DNA from: Phoronis australis
Taxonomy: Eukaryota > Phoronida > Phoronidae
Reading direction: 5' to 3'
Assembly: GCA_002633005.1 (NCBI GenBank)
Contig: NMRA01000163.1
Location: forward strand, 280,071-344,070
Length of the DNA stretch: 64,000 nucleotides
The position numbers and the translations under genes were made by a program. Positions 10,521 through 22,575 of this stretch are shown here, piece by piece; the first letter of the stretch is position 1, and each line of letters opens with the position of its first letter. The notes beneath the pieces are model-generated. The model worked only from the letters and a program-made list of their open reading frames with translations. It was not told the DNA's origin and did not search any database.

Positions 10521-13500
10521 CCATATGGCAAAATTTAAAGTTACAAAAGTGTTGAAGGTTTAAGTTTGGTTCTCGTGGTTCAATTTATGACAATAAAATA
10601 TCATAAGCAAGTGGAATTAGTTGTGTATTTGGCTCCTTATATGCCTAAAATGGATCAAAAATGACTTTGTGTATTTATAACATACTTATACTAGGACAAA
10701 ATTATAAAAGCACGTATGTAGAAATAAAATACAGTTCTGTAGGCCTATTGTGAAGTGTATATCTTTATCTCAAAAAGATTTAATTCTTGCAATGAGGTTG
10801 GTGACGTTTGTCTCAACTTGGTCTAAATCGCTGCCTTTCTCCTTGCGAATGTGCAGCAGTGCTAGTGATGAAAACGTACTGTGCTCCATTGTGTTTTTCT
10901 TAAGGGGTTTTCATGCTCTTTAAGAGATATTCAGAGAAGAAATTATCTAACAATTATGTTCCATTTTTTCAACTTTGTCTACGTGGCACGTATACATTTG
11001 CTTACATGGTAGCTGTGATCCTGATTAGTCTGAATAGAAACTGGAGACATTTGGAATGACAAGATTTGAGGTGGATTGGTTTCGTTCCTAATTTTCTTGG
11101 AGGACTGTTTGTTCAGACCAGTTGTACATGTATGTTGTGTACCACGAGTCACCACATTAGTACATTTGCTGTTTGTCATCTTCACAACCGGTTTTCTTTT
11201 AAAAATTGCTTTAGTCGCCACGAATGCCTGCGCGTAAGATACTGCTTTTTATTCTGATAAAACCAGACAACACGCCTCAGGTACTGTATGTAACAACATA
11301 GGTTCTGTATCAGGCTGAATTAGAATTTAATTTTGACAAAATCAAGTTTATTTGGTTTTACAGTCTTAGTAAAACTATAAATATTACTGATTCAAATGTT
11401 ATGAAACACAATAAAACTTGTCAGGCTTTAAAAAAATAAGTACCTCGGGGCCTATTCAGGCAGCCACTCCTCTTCGGGTAGACTTATCTCGTATATTTCA
11501 GGCAAGGCGTCGAGCAACACAGGTATGCTAGGTAGAGCAATTCATTGATTGAATCCTGTTTTGCTCGATAGCTTGTTCAAGACTCCAGTACCGTCAATGT
11601 TAGTTTCATAGCACACGGTATACATGTGACTTTTTTTAGGAACATTCTATATGAAATAAGTCTAACGATTTCCTGACATTTTTTATTTAAATGTAAATTA
11701 AGTAAAAGAGAATTAATAGTTAGTCTACTTGGAGAACTTTCCTTTTTTATAAACAAGACCTTTTTGATACACGGGCGATATTAATTTTTAACATTGATGG
11801 ACTCGGTGTTATTTTTCAAATGTATCAATAGTTTAGAACTGCACGGTGTGTAGCGCATGCCATTATTATAAAGTAAAATTCATAGTTCGCTCATTTACTC
11901 ACATTTGATTTCTGTCATTTCGGTGTAGTGAAAACTTAGAACCTTTGATTTTTACAGAGGCATACGTAGCGTAAGTTATGATTTATTGGGACGCAGTACA
12001 CCAGAGATTTCCTCTTTGTTTCAATGTACCTTAGTCTGAATATGTACTGGGCGTATTGCATTGAATTGCTGGCGCAGCGGATATTTCGCCACACAACTTG
12101 AAAAGGTAGACAACTTTGACAAAGCGAGTTTACTGGACATTTTGAAATCATTATGCACGTGTTGGCAGTACTGGTCCTCCTACGTCATCTACAGTACTTG
12201 AACTAAGCATTTAATAATATTGCTAAAATAAGTTGAGAATATAATTTATCCTCTGAAGGGAAAAGTACCTCTATGCGCTAAACTTACAGTCTCACGTGTG
12301 ATCTTCAAATAATAAAAATTGCATGAATTTGCACTATAAAAACCAATACATGTACGAAAATAAGGCCAATGGAGTAAAATGAATGGATAGCTGACTAAAG
12401 CTACGGAATTTGTGAAACATTTTGAATACAGGGTACACATGGGTGACGATACAGGGTGAATAAAATGCACAAAGTTGAACGGAATTACTCGAATCTGTCT
12501 CAACTAAACGACGCTTCAACAGTTGTTCGGAGCTTTTAATAAAAATACTTTCTTTCTTGAATGAGCTTTCCTACGGAAGCCCAATAGTACCATTTTGAAG
12601 TGAAAAAAAAAAATTATTATCTAGCGGCCACCACGTAATTATCTGGCGGCTCCGTACTTTTCTTCATGTTTACTTTTCCCGAAAATCTGCGAGGTCAGCG
12701 ACCCTCAACTTTCCGGGCTTTTGAAGCACATGACCTTCAGATACCGTCTCACTCAAGCTAATTTTGCACGTAATTTTAGGCATGGTGAGCAACACCACAG
12801 TCCTCTGGTAGAAGACAACGACCAATCCGGATATTGAGTTACCAGTTATTGATCAGATTATCGGGCTTTCAAAGCGAATGACGTTGTGCTCATTTATATG
12901 TAGGCAGACGAATTTTGCATATTCATGTCGCCGACCGGCCAAGATCGAGGGAAAAGCGTCAATCGGTTAATTAGACTGGAGGTTTACGCTTAAAATCAAC
13001 CAGAAGTTAACATGGATGTCAAATTTTGTTTTAAAGATGGAGGAGGATTGCAGACGCACCCAACTGTTTACCAAAACTCGGTTTTTGTCTGGAAATAATC
13101 AAATCATCCTACATGGCAGCTCAGCGAGTGAACGCTTTTTCTTCCGAAGTCGCATGTGTTCGATGAAAATTGCAATTTGCAGAGCATTTTAGAATCAGAA
13201 TTTGTACGTCACCTCTTCCATCTATGAGCTCATTTTTAGAGACAAAAATGAGAATTCAAGTAAAAGTCAATAGATATGGTAAAATTTAATTTGCCAATAT
13301 TTGTATTGTTGGAAAATAAAAGTCCTCTGCTGTACCTCATTAATCAGTTCACGTGCCGATTCAAACGGGCATACCAGGTTATGAACTTTCAAAGGTACAC
13401 TTAAAATGCTATACTAGATACGATGGGCTTCGGGCGTTCACTTACGTACCTTTAAATTTAGCGAAGTGCTATACGCACCACTGGTCGAAGCACACCGAAA

Positions 13501-14598
13501 GATTATTACAAGCTCTGCAAAAAGGGGGCGAACCGTATTTTAGGTCTGGACTTATATGTCAGTATTGAAAACACCGTATACACGAGTGTCTTTGTTGGAA
13601 AGACGTTTTTGACCGAGATAGGTGCCTTTGCATTAGAACATCTACGTAAGGGCTTTTGTTTCAGAATCTCTGTGATAAAGTAGTTGGGTAGGGGAAGCAG
13701 AAGAACGCGTGCTAATGATTCCAATCCGTGTATTAAATGACCCACACAAACTTCGGCTGAAAATAAAAACTTTTTCTACTCTGCCGCCGTGATGTATAAT
13801 GCTCTAAGCAATCAACTCAAAGATGGTGATGTTTTAACTTTCAAAAGAAATTCTGCATAATTTGCCTTCAGCTTATTCTATTTCATTTTATTGATTCTAC
13901 ATCACTTATGTACCATATGTCTTACAGTGTAGTGGATTGTTCGCAGTGAGCCCAGAGGTTGAAAAGTGGTGTCACCTATCAATAAATCTGAAAGAAATAT
14001 GAACAAAAGCCAATTCTTGAACTTCTAATGGATTGTCGCTCATTTTAGCGCGAACAGAAGATACTGGGTTTTTGAATTTTGTTTTTAAGGCATCCAATGA
14101 TGGCCTCTGGGGTTATGTCTGTTTGATTACTTTTCCTTCATGCGAATACTCATTTTGGTGATAAAGAATACAACTGCAACCACATAAACTGTCACCGCAA
14201 AATATGAGCTGCGAAAATGTTTTATTTAGAAGAAGGATGAAGAGACACATAGTTGGATTTAGTGAGACCCCATGTGGCCCGTCCCCATTTACGGATACTA
14301 ACAATGCCGTCGGCAAGCCATCTTTATATCCATGGTAACACTTTCCATTTGAAAATTGTGCCAAGCTCTCTTTCCACTACGAGTACACCTACAGGTATAA
14401 CTGCCAGCAGATGATCGCCGGTATAAAAAATTCAATTTCATTCTAGATCTATTAATGTTACTATGTTTAACGTTCTCTCCCACAGAATTACTTGGTAATC
14501 ATAATCGATCTCAGCAGTCATTTCACATTACCTAACTCTTGAGCAATCAAGGGTGTACAAAACGACGTTTGCTGTAAGTTATAGTTGTGATTAATAAC

Positions 14599-14640
14599 CT
14601 CTAGTGGTGTCACTAGAGAACTCTCCTTTTGAGTTCTCGG
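14599..14640. repeat. Two adjacent small hairpins
   Basis: CTCTAGTG-GTGT-CACTAGAG is followed at once by GAGAACTC-loop-GAGTTCTC. Each arm is 8 bases. There is no flanking direct duplication and the function is unknown. Confidence 0.4.
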
Positions 14641-15299
14641 AAATCGTGGTAGTTCCCAGTCAACAGACAACCGTGTACAAACCACTTGTTTAAACTGCAA
14701 GCGTTCCTTGAGTGGGGGATCGATCCAGAGATCGATTAGTTGTGTACATCTCCACTCTTCTCATTTACTACGTTTTGCCTTTGGAAATGTTCGTAATAAA
14801 ATTTCTGTTAATAACTAATACAAGACCGCGTGCATGGCACAATCTGATTGAGGAAATTGCTTGATGTAAATTCAATATACGAATGTGGAACAATTATTTT
14901 TGATTCATAGTGCGCTGTTACATTACTTTGCTTTAGACTTTTTCCGTTTCATTACCATGATAAACATGCCGCAGATTCCGCTGATAAAGGTCACGTAGTA
15001 ACTGGTACCGGAACTTTCCGACAGTACGCTCCAAGATGTACACTGTACATTCGGAAAATGACATATTTTTACATTTCTTTTACCCCGAATGTAAAGCCGG
15101 ACGCACATTAAAAAATAGGCTTATAAACAATATGTCATAATGTATGTTACAATGAATGTGTTTACTATTTGCAAATCTGACAGGCCTAAAACGATTGATT
15201 GGTTACAAGGAATATTTTACTCACTGGACAGACTATTGTCAACAAGGAAAAATAGTTCGTGGTTTACAGCACTTTTAAAATTATTCACTACCGGTGACA

Positions 15300-15995
15300 G
15301 ACAGTGAAACGGCCATTCCTGTTAGTCTGATTGTTGTGTTTGCAAGGTGATTATCAGAAACAGGGCCCGGTCTCTAATCTTTGTACTCGAAACGAACTCG
15401 AAACTATTTTTGGCAATTTCTCTGCTCCTTTTGTGCGAACTGAAGATAACTGGTTATCAGACTGTGCTCGAATACATTATAGTTTATGCATAGGAGTTTC
15501 TAGTTCAAGTTTGCCCTTGAAAACCCTTATATTCGTGCTACAAACTTGAGAAAAACTCGAAATTTCGAGTTCAAACTCGAACTTATTGCTTTAATATTGG
15601 GTTTACAAACTGTGAACTAAAGGCAATAAATTATCTACGTAAGTTATTGTGTACTCGAGCATAGAATAATAGACACTTATCTTGAGTTCGCCCAAAAATA
15701 GAGTAGAAAATGCTAAACCTAATTTCGAGTTCCATTTCGAGTAAAAGATTGGAGACCGGGCCCTGGTCTTTCACCAGCTCATTTTCACCACATCCATAAC
15801 ACCGAACTTCAAGACATTGATGGGTGAGATTCCAACTGACCCACACAGGTATGTGAGTATCTCTGAACATCCATTGATCTTGGATACTTCCCACTTGTTC
15901 ACAGAAACAAAAAACACTCGCGAAATTTCATGTAAGAGTCCCACTGTCTCAGGCAAAATTTGAATTCTGTTGTCCGAAAAATTCAAAAATATCAT
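15300..15995 (-). pseudogene. Leucine-rich-repeat exon remnant split by the MITE
   Basis: On the - strand, 15995 to about 15920 reads IFLNFSDNRIQILPETVGLL, a near-canonical LRR unit (LxxLxLSxNxIxxLPxxxGxL). The following sequence to 15772 still shows LRR-like spacing, but the best match changes frame. On the other side of the MITE, about 15358-15310 reads SDNHLANTTIRLTG, another LRR-type stretch. The exon therefore seems to have decayed by frameshift and been interrupted by the 15361-15765 element. LRRs mediate protein binding; the parent gene cannot be identified. Confidence 0.5.
15361..15765. mobile_element. 405-bp MITE with long terminal inverted repeats (CAGGGCCC ends)
   Basis: The element begins CAGGGCCCGGTCTCTAATCT and ends with the inverted counterpart. 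The arms continue, imperfectly, for roughly 120-130 bases each, with repeated ACTCGAAA motifs. It has no coding capacity. CAGGG-type ends occur in several cut-and-paste superfamilies including hAT, but I see no clear 8-bp target duplication, so I leave the superfamily open. It sits inside an LRR-encoding segment on the - strand. Confidence 0.85.
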
Positions 15996-17139
15996 ACTTT
16001 ACTTCAAGTTAGAACGTCTTTCAAAATTATGTTTACCAAATAAGACTACACCTCCAGAGCGCGTTGTGATTTAACACCCTCTCCAAGCCTACAAAAGTGA
16101 GCAATTTACTAATTGCAAGAAAATTTGTGTGAAAAACAGTCAGAATCAATTAGAAGCTGGTCACACTTTAAGTCCACTTCATTCAATCATTAAGTTTAAA
16201 AGAGCAATTAAGGCCGCGTTCATGCCAGGAAAATATTGGCTCGAGAATGCATCTATAGACTGCATAAAAATCACAATGAATCGGTCACGGATCTGTATCA
16301 GTTCGTATCATAAATAATAATATATTTAATTTGTTAGACATTTGAAAATTTTGCATCAAAATTTAACTCAAAGAGTGCTTCCGACAGCATGGCGAAATGC
16401 CATCACTCAATGTGTTCAAGTTATACCTTGAACGGCAGTATATGTAAACTAAATTCGTACAATCTGTTAAAAACATCACTCCGGCCACACAGGAGTCATA
16501 ACTTGGCAACTGTAAAGAAGCTACTGGGCTTTTAACCTAACTATAATTTGCTACACAACGAGATTCCTCACTTACATATAATTCAAACAGCTATGAACAA
16601 CAGCTGCACACATTGATATCGTATTTAATATACTTTGGTACCCGAGGGATATGCTTAATTTTACCGCTGGTAACGTCGAATCTTCAAAACTGTTGGTATC
16701 AGGTGTTCTTTATTGTTTCACAATATCTCACATACCACTTGACATGCCTGTGCTTGAGAATTTCAACATGTTTTTTCGATGTTAAAACATTGACAGGATT
16801 ATCTGAATAGTATAGTCCAGTACGTCTAGAATAACAAAAAATCTTTCTAGGAAGGTTGTGAGACGTGCACCGTATGTGTTTCTATTTTTTAAGCACATAG
16901 AATCTGATGAATTTTCTGCTGCCCTAAATTACACAGTAAAATGAATGCGTTAATCCCGTATACAAGATGATGAACCAATACGTACCCACACGTGGAATAT
17001 GACGATTCACTGCGTTGCTTATTGCTTTAGGAACAAGATTCTTGATTTAAATTCATCAAGAGGTGATAAGAAGGAATTAATTATGTTTAATACCTTGAAG
17101 AAGACTAATCGTGTTTACACTTCCATGGCATTTCCCATG

Positions 17140-17190
17140 CGCGCACCCGGGGGGGGGCGCTCGGGGGGCTCGAACGAGCCCCCCACCATT
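17140..17190. repeat. GC-rich palindrome in AT-rich surroundings
   Basis: A G-run is followed by the perfect inverted repeat GGGGGGCTCG-AA-CGAGCCCCCC (17163-17184). It contrasts sharply with its neighbourhood. It may be the end of a transposable element or a structured site; no partner end was recognised. Confidence 0.5.
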
Positions 17191-18050
17191 CGGTGAAGTG
17201 AGTAAAAAGGTCCGCCTGAAAGAAACAAAAAGTCCGAGAAAACGAGACAAAAGTCCACTAGGCGCAGAAGCACAGTTCACAGACCTGAGAGATTCGAACC
17301 CCCCATATTAAACGCTGGGTGCCCGCATGTTTCCAGGAGAATTGCGTGATCAATTTCGTTCAGTAAACTGATTTATTTGTATGCCATTCCAGTGCACACG
17401 GAGCACGTGACGGCTCACGCGCCGAATTTCACAGGAAAATGTAACCATACTCTGGAAGCAGAGCGTGATTCTCAAGGACAGAATTTGGCGTTGTACTGAA
17501 GGGTCGGTACACTTTAAGACACCCTGTATTACATTGAACGAAAAAAATATAAGAACTAGTTTACAAGTTTGTCACAGCAACGACGATGCATTATTGTGAA
17601 ACATATGAAACAAAGTACACATATGTTCTCGGTACACGCTTGACAAACAACTGATTCGTGTAAATTGCTAGTTGCTTACACAGTTTGAAAACGTATTTAA
17701 AAAGCAATCACGTGAACGTTGTTTTTTATGCAAAATCCTGAAAAACATATTCCCAGAAGTGTATGATTCACTGCCTTTGTTGACTCGAATCCAGAATTCG
17801 ATAGCGTTGTCTCTCTGTATAAGCCCACCGGTCATCACATTTTTAGTACAGTATGCAGCATATGGTTCGTAAAAATACGAAAACTGTTTGGATCTTTTTA
17901 CAGTTCACTTCAGACAAAACACGTTTCAATAGGGCACGTGATTATTGAGATAATTTCCGGTAGTGGGATAATGCCTCAGTGCCAAATAGCTGTACGGTCA
18001 TCCTCCACCGTCGTGGATCTCAAACGTTTATTGCTAAACGCCAGCGCTAT

Positions 18051-18110
18051 CCGGAACACCTTGGGTATTTTCTTAACATCAAACTCCACCTCGAAGGTGA
18101 ATTTTAGTTG
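18051..18110. repeat. Shared segment E, copy 1
   Basis: GGAACACCTTGGGTATTTT followed by a CCACCTCGAAGGTGAATTTTAG block. Related segments occur at 55346-55390 and 55718-55772, always in the order (G)GAACACCTCGGGTRTTTT then a CCxCCGGGGTGAA core. On the - strand copies 1 and 3 translate to similar peptides. It is a dispersed repeat of unknown class. Confidence 0.45.
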
Positions 18111-20478
18111 CGCATGGGCGGACGTCATACAGCCAACCAATTCCACTTTGAAAATCACATAACTTGCCCTATGACTGAAGTTTGTGCTCTGATCACGTTC
18201 ATCTCCTAGGGAAAATTTGATATTCATGTATGTAACAAATTTCCCTATGGCCCTCCGTGATTTTGTGGCCCATGCTGCATGGTAATAGCTTCCGTGAAAT
18301 AGCATCGATAACACATGGAGAACAATAAGAACTGCGTTTCATCATCAAAAGCAATCAACGACTTAATCATTTTATACCGTTAACGAGATTAATCGGATTA
18401 CTCAGTCTTCGAGGGAATTTACCTGAAAGTATGGCGTGACTTGTTTGGTATGAAATTTGGAGTTTATATTGGGCAACCAACAAATACGTACCGAGATCGA
18501 CTGGGTACTGCAAGAAGTACGAGTGAAAGCAAGACTGTTGCGGAACTATTACGTTTTCAAACGGCAGTAATTGATGTTTTACAATTTTACAACACAAATA
18601 GGCCAGGCATGCCTTCTTCAGGCATTACTGACTGTGGATTTTCGCGGAAAGGAATGAATCTTCCCCACCTGCAGTAGTAGCGGAGACTCGCACTCCAGTA
18701 TACGAAGGACAGTCCTGTCTGGTGCGAAATCGAAGTCGGGAGGGGGTAAGTATCCTTAGATGACTCCTAGTCCTCGGGGGTCTTGCTTGAAAGATGTTCA
18801 GTCTATTTTCATTCGAAGTACATTTTCTGTTTAACATGTATATTTAGACTTTTGGTCTGACTGGAGCACAATTTTGAGAGCAGAGCAATCTGCGTTTTCA
18901 TACACGCACATCCTTCTGGCGAATCGATACGTAGACGTCCGAAAGGTTTGCTGCCGCCGATGTCCTCTAACATCGTATAGGTACAAAATTTAAAGCAAGA
19001 AACGAAGTTGAAAGATGTTTTGGAAAGGTTCCAATATGCATTGAAGGATTCACTTCTGAACGGAAAATGCTTTTTGCGCAGGCCATGGACTTAGACATCT
19101 GCAGTTTTCGCCGTTCCTGTATATTTGGACGCTGTTGGTGTGACTTGCTTAATAAGAGACTACCCAACCTACTGAGAGGTTCACTGCGCGTGACTGAAAG
19201 CTGAAGTGAGGTTGAGACGGTCACTTCCATGACCCACACCGTTTGTCGTTCTGAAGCTCCTACAAGACGATTGTTGTCTCAGGTGACGATGAAGCCTTTT
19301 CCGTCGCGATATCTACATCATTTTCGTTGATGGATAGAGATTATCAGGAACCTTGTCATGTAAATTAGGGTCATTGCAGAGAATCCCTTACACCCCACTT
19401 CGATTGGGAAAAGTCAGGTGCTCCAGAAACTGGGGTTGTAGTCTTCATGGTGTTCTTCTTACTTAAAGTATTTTCGCTCGTATGCTTCACCACCGCCATT
19501 ATTCCATGGTTTAATCAACTAGATGATGACTATCTGTCGGACAATTTATAGCCTCAGCGGAGTCTTAGAGTATCATCTTATTGCTTTTCTGCCCTTTCGT
19601 GTCGAAGAGAAAACGAACGATTAAGGTGTGCAGTTAAGAAATTAAAGTAGTCTATCTCATGCAATATCTTCCAAGAGGTTTGCTGCAAAATCTGCATTTT
19701 TACTCTGACAACTTAAAACTTCCTGAAGATCACTCGCAACTTCAGATCATATGGTCACATGTACATGTATCACCGCCAAATGCAACATACTGCATTCTGT
19801 CCTAACGGTCCAAGGTTGTGGAAATCTCTTTAAACGACAGCTGTTAGACCACCAGACTTTCAGACGATTGAACGTGTCCCTGTAGGCCACATTGAAAATG
19901 AGCATTAAATAACGCGAAGTAGCTTTTTCGTACCACATTACGTCTCCGCCAAAACAGAGAAACAATGAACTGTCGATATAATTTTTGTCGATGGTCACGG
20001 TAGACAGGTATTTGCCGCGGACATTCAATATCACTCAAATGTGAGCGGGGTAGCATTACGTAGACCAAGTCTGTTGTGAGAAAAGCAAAATCTCGCGAAA
20101 TCATGAAACTGGAAGGCGAATGTTTCGTGAGTATGATTGGGACGTTATTAGCATATCCTATAGACCTCTTAAGTAATTGGTAGGTGTGGTTGGAATGTCC
20201 AGTTATGGGATTAAATTCCTAAATTATGGGATAGAAATCAGCGTTTCCGTTTCAGAAGCGAAGATATTTCGCCGCAAGTGTAAGTTCGTGTCTTGGGTTC
20301 CACGATACGCAACCTGGGTATGTTAATAATGGAAATAATGGAAAATTCTAGTAATACCGCCAACGAAAGTCAGGTACTAAGCTTGTATGTTCATTACATT
20401 TGCCGTGTTATCTTACACAGGTGATCATACGGCCGTGAAATAAATGTTTTATCAGACCGTGAAATACGTCAGAACTAG

Positions 20479-20518
20479 TTTTCTCAAGAGAAGATAACCG
20501 TTATCATCTCTAGAGAAA
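20479..20518. repeat. 40-bp imperfect palindrome
   Basis: TTTTCTCAAGAGAAGATAAC is followed by its near-perfect inverse after a central C. Only a few positions in the arms mismatch. I see no flanking direct repeat, unlike the element at 20659. It could form a hairpin or be an old miniature element. Confidence 0.55.
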
Positions 20519-20658
20519 AATAAGGCCTGGCAAAGCCGTGAGGTTTACGGTATTTAGCGGGCTAATTCCATAAGAATTTCTGTCGTTGTTTTAACTCATG
20601 TTGTTATATGCATGAATATCGCTCACGTCCCCCACTTCTGTAATGGTGTTAGTATCAC

Positions 20659-20694
20659 CAAGGAGTGTATTAGAGTACTATACTACACTCCTTG
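20659..20694. mobile_element. 36-bp palindromic mini-element with 7-bp target duplication, copy 1
   Basis: CAAGGAGTGTA and its inverse TACACTCCTTG enclose 14 bases. The element is flanked on both sides by the identical heptamer GTATCAC (20652-20658 and 20695-20701). A second copy with the same 11-bp ends but a different flanking heptamer lies at 60087-60126. Same ends plus different duplicated flanks is the signature of transposition. Confidence 0.75.
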
Positions 20695-22172
20695 GTATCA
20701 CTATATAAAATAATTGAAAAACACCTTTAAAATGTCAAATGAACCACATCATCCCACATATCCGTCAAATACAGTACCATCTAAACTTTCGATTTAACAA
20801 AATCGATGAAAATTGAGATGACAGCAATGTTTTCACACATACACAACCTTAACGATACCGCAACCTCATCTGGCCAAATAGGAATGAATGAGTCGTTGCT
20901 GTGGTAACCATATCACTACGCCAAACACCAGAGGTTCCTAACTCTGATATATTTAGTCAATATAACCAAATAAAATCGTTAATAGTTGTAACAAGTGTTG
21001 TAATTTGATATCCTTTTATTAATTCAATGAAATTTTCCAAAGGATTCTCTTCGATAACACAGCGTCTTGTTCTGATTGTCTGCTCAACCTACTGCCTGTC
21101 TGGTACCGGGGTAGTACAAGTTAAGCTATGCCAGATAATTTGTTATTTCATGTTAAATTTGTTCCATATGTTGATTAGTTTATAATTGCTGGTATTGCAC
21201 ATGGAATAAGCACACACTTTATGAGTTCAAATTTCTTTACAATTCCGCAACGACATATAAACAGGTGCTGTCGCTTAGTCCTCTGAATAATCGTGTAAAT
21301 GCGCGTCTTAAAATTAGTTCACGCGATATGTATGATAAATACAATTGTATGTTATAAAACGCACGTGGTGATACTTGTGGGTTATTATAACTCGATAGGT
21401 GATATTCAAGCCGTACGTTATATAGCATAATATTAATTACTTCAGTGTGATGTTTTTAAGATTTTGCAGGTACTAAATTTATATGTTTACCGCTCAAGAT
21501 GGGCATTAAGAATAGAATCTATTAGTGAGCCTGAAAAAACATAATCCTTGTACAGGAAACGCAAAGTTTTAGAATAGCTCTTCTTCAGTCTGCATCGCAT
21601 TGTGGCGATCAATTATTTGTCAGATATCCGTGTATTCATATCGCGTAACCCAATTCACCCTGATAAGAACTATATTCTCATGAAGTATGTGTTGACAATT
21701 TGGCGTGCCATTTATCTGACTTTTGTTTGTGTTTTTGCTTGTAAGGAGTGTCGATCTTCAATAAACGCCAGTTTCGTAGTAGTCTTTACGACTGAAATTT
21801 TACTCGTTGGCAACAATACTCGATTCAAACGGAATAGTGATCGATACACCACTCAAACTTACTAACGTAGTCACGTCACAGGTGCGTTCCGACCGACTTT
21901 CTTCGCTTTAGTCGTGAATTATTGAAAAGATTCTATAAGCCATTTTAAAGGCTTATCTGTAATCCATTATCAATAAGCTAAGGGGATATTCACCGATTAG
22001 CTGAGATTAAAATGCACCTCACTTCTATGACCTACACCTGTACGTTAAGTTGCGTAATGTTTTCCAGGGGGTTTGACGGTTTTATTTTTTCTTTTAGTCT
22101 TTATATACTACTAATTAATAAATGTCGTAAAACAACGCTTGCTTTGCGGCTTTTTGGAAAACTGTGTTGAAC

Positions 22173-22575
22173 CCCCTAGATGTTATGTAGGACCTTATCG
22201 ACATGTCTGTGTAAATTTAGCCAAATGTCTACAAAACTACAGATTTTATCGCAGTAAATTTATACAGTTCTTTGACAGTGGAAAGCCTGACTTTTTAATA
22301 CTCCGTCGCTCATTGGGTGAAATAAGTGTTCAAGACGAGATCTAAAAAATTCGCTTTCATTTTACATAGCTTTTTATCTTCTCACGAAAAGCATCATAAG
22401 ATGCCTATTTTTGATAGCCCCGCATGCAAAATTAGAACATTTTAAAAGCAACAGCGTAGTGGAGAACGGCGTATAAAGCACCGTATACGAAATTTTCATT
22501 TGAACCTGATCAGCCATTTCTGAGTTTCCTGAACTGGACAAATTTGGCAATTTTTAGGGTCCTACATGACCTTAA
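22173..22575 (+). mobile_element. Dispersed repeat B, copy c, with terminal inverted repeats
   Basis: This is the best bounded copy of the family. It opens with GTTATGTAGGACCTTATCGAC and closes with the inverse of GTCATGTAGGACCCTAA, giving imperfect terminal inverted repeats of about 16 bases. Internal blocks match copies a, b and d. It has no coding capacity, so it looks like a non-autonomous DNA transposon of about 400 bp. Confidence 0.65.

Noticed and set aside
17281-17310. Box B-like GGTTCGAATCTC on the - strand
   Set aside because: No box A at tRNA spacing and no cloverleaf.
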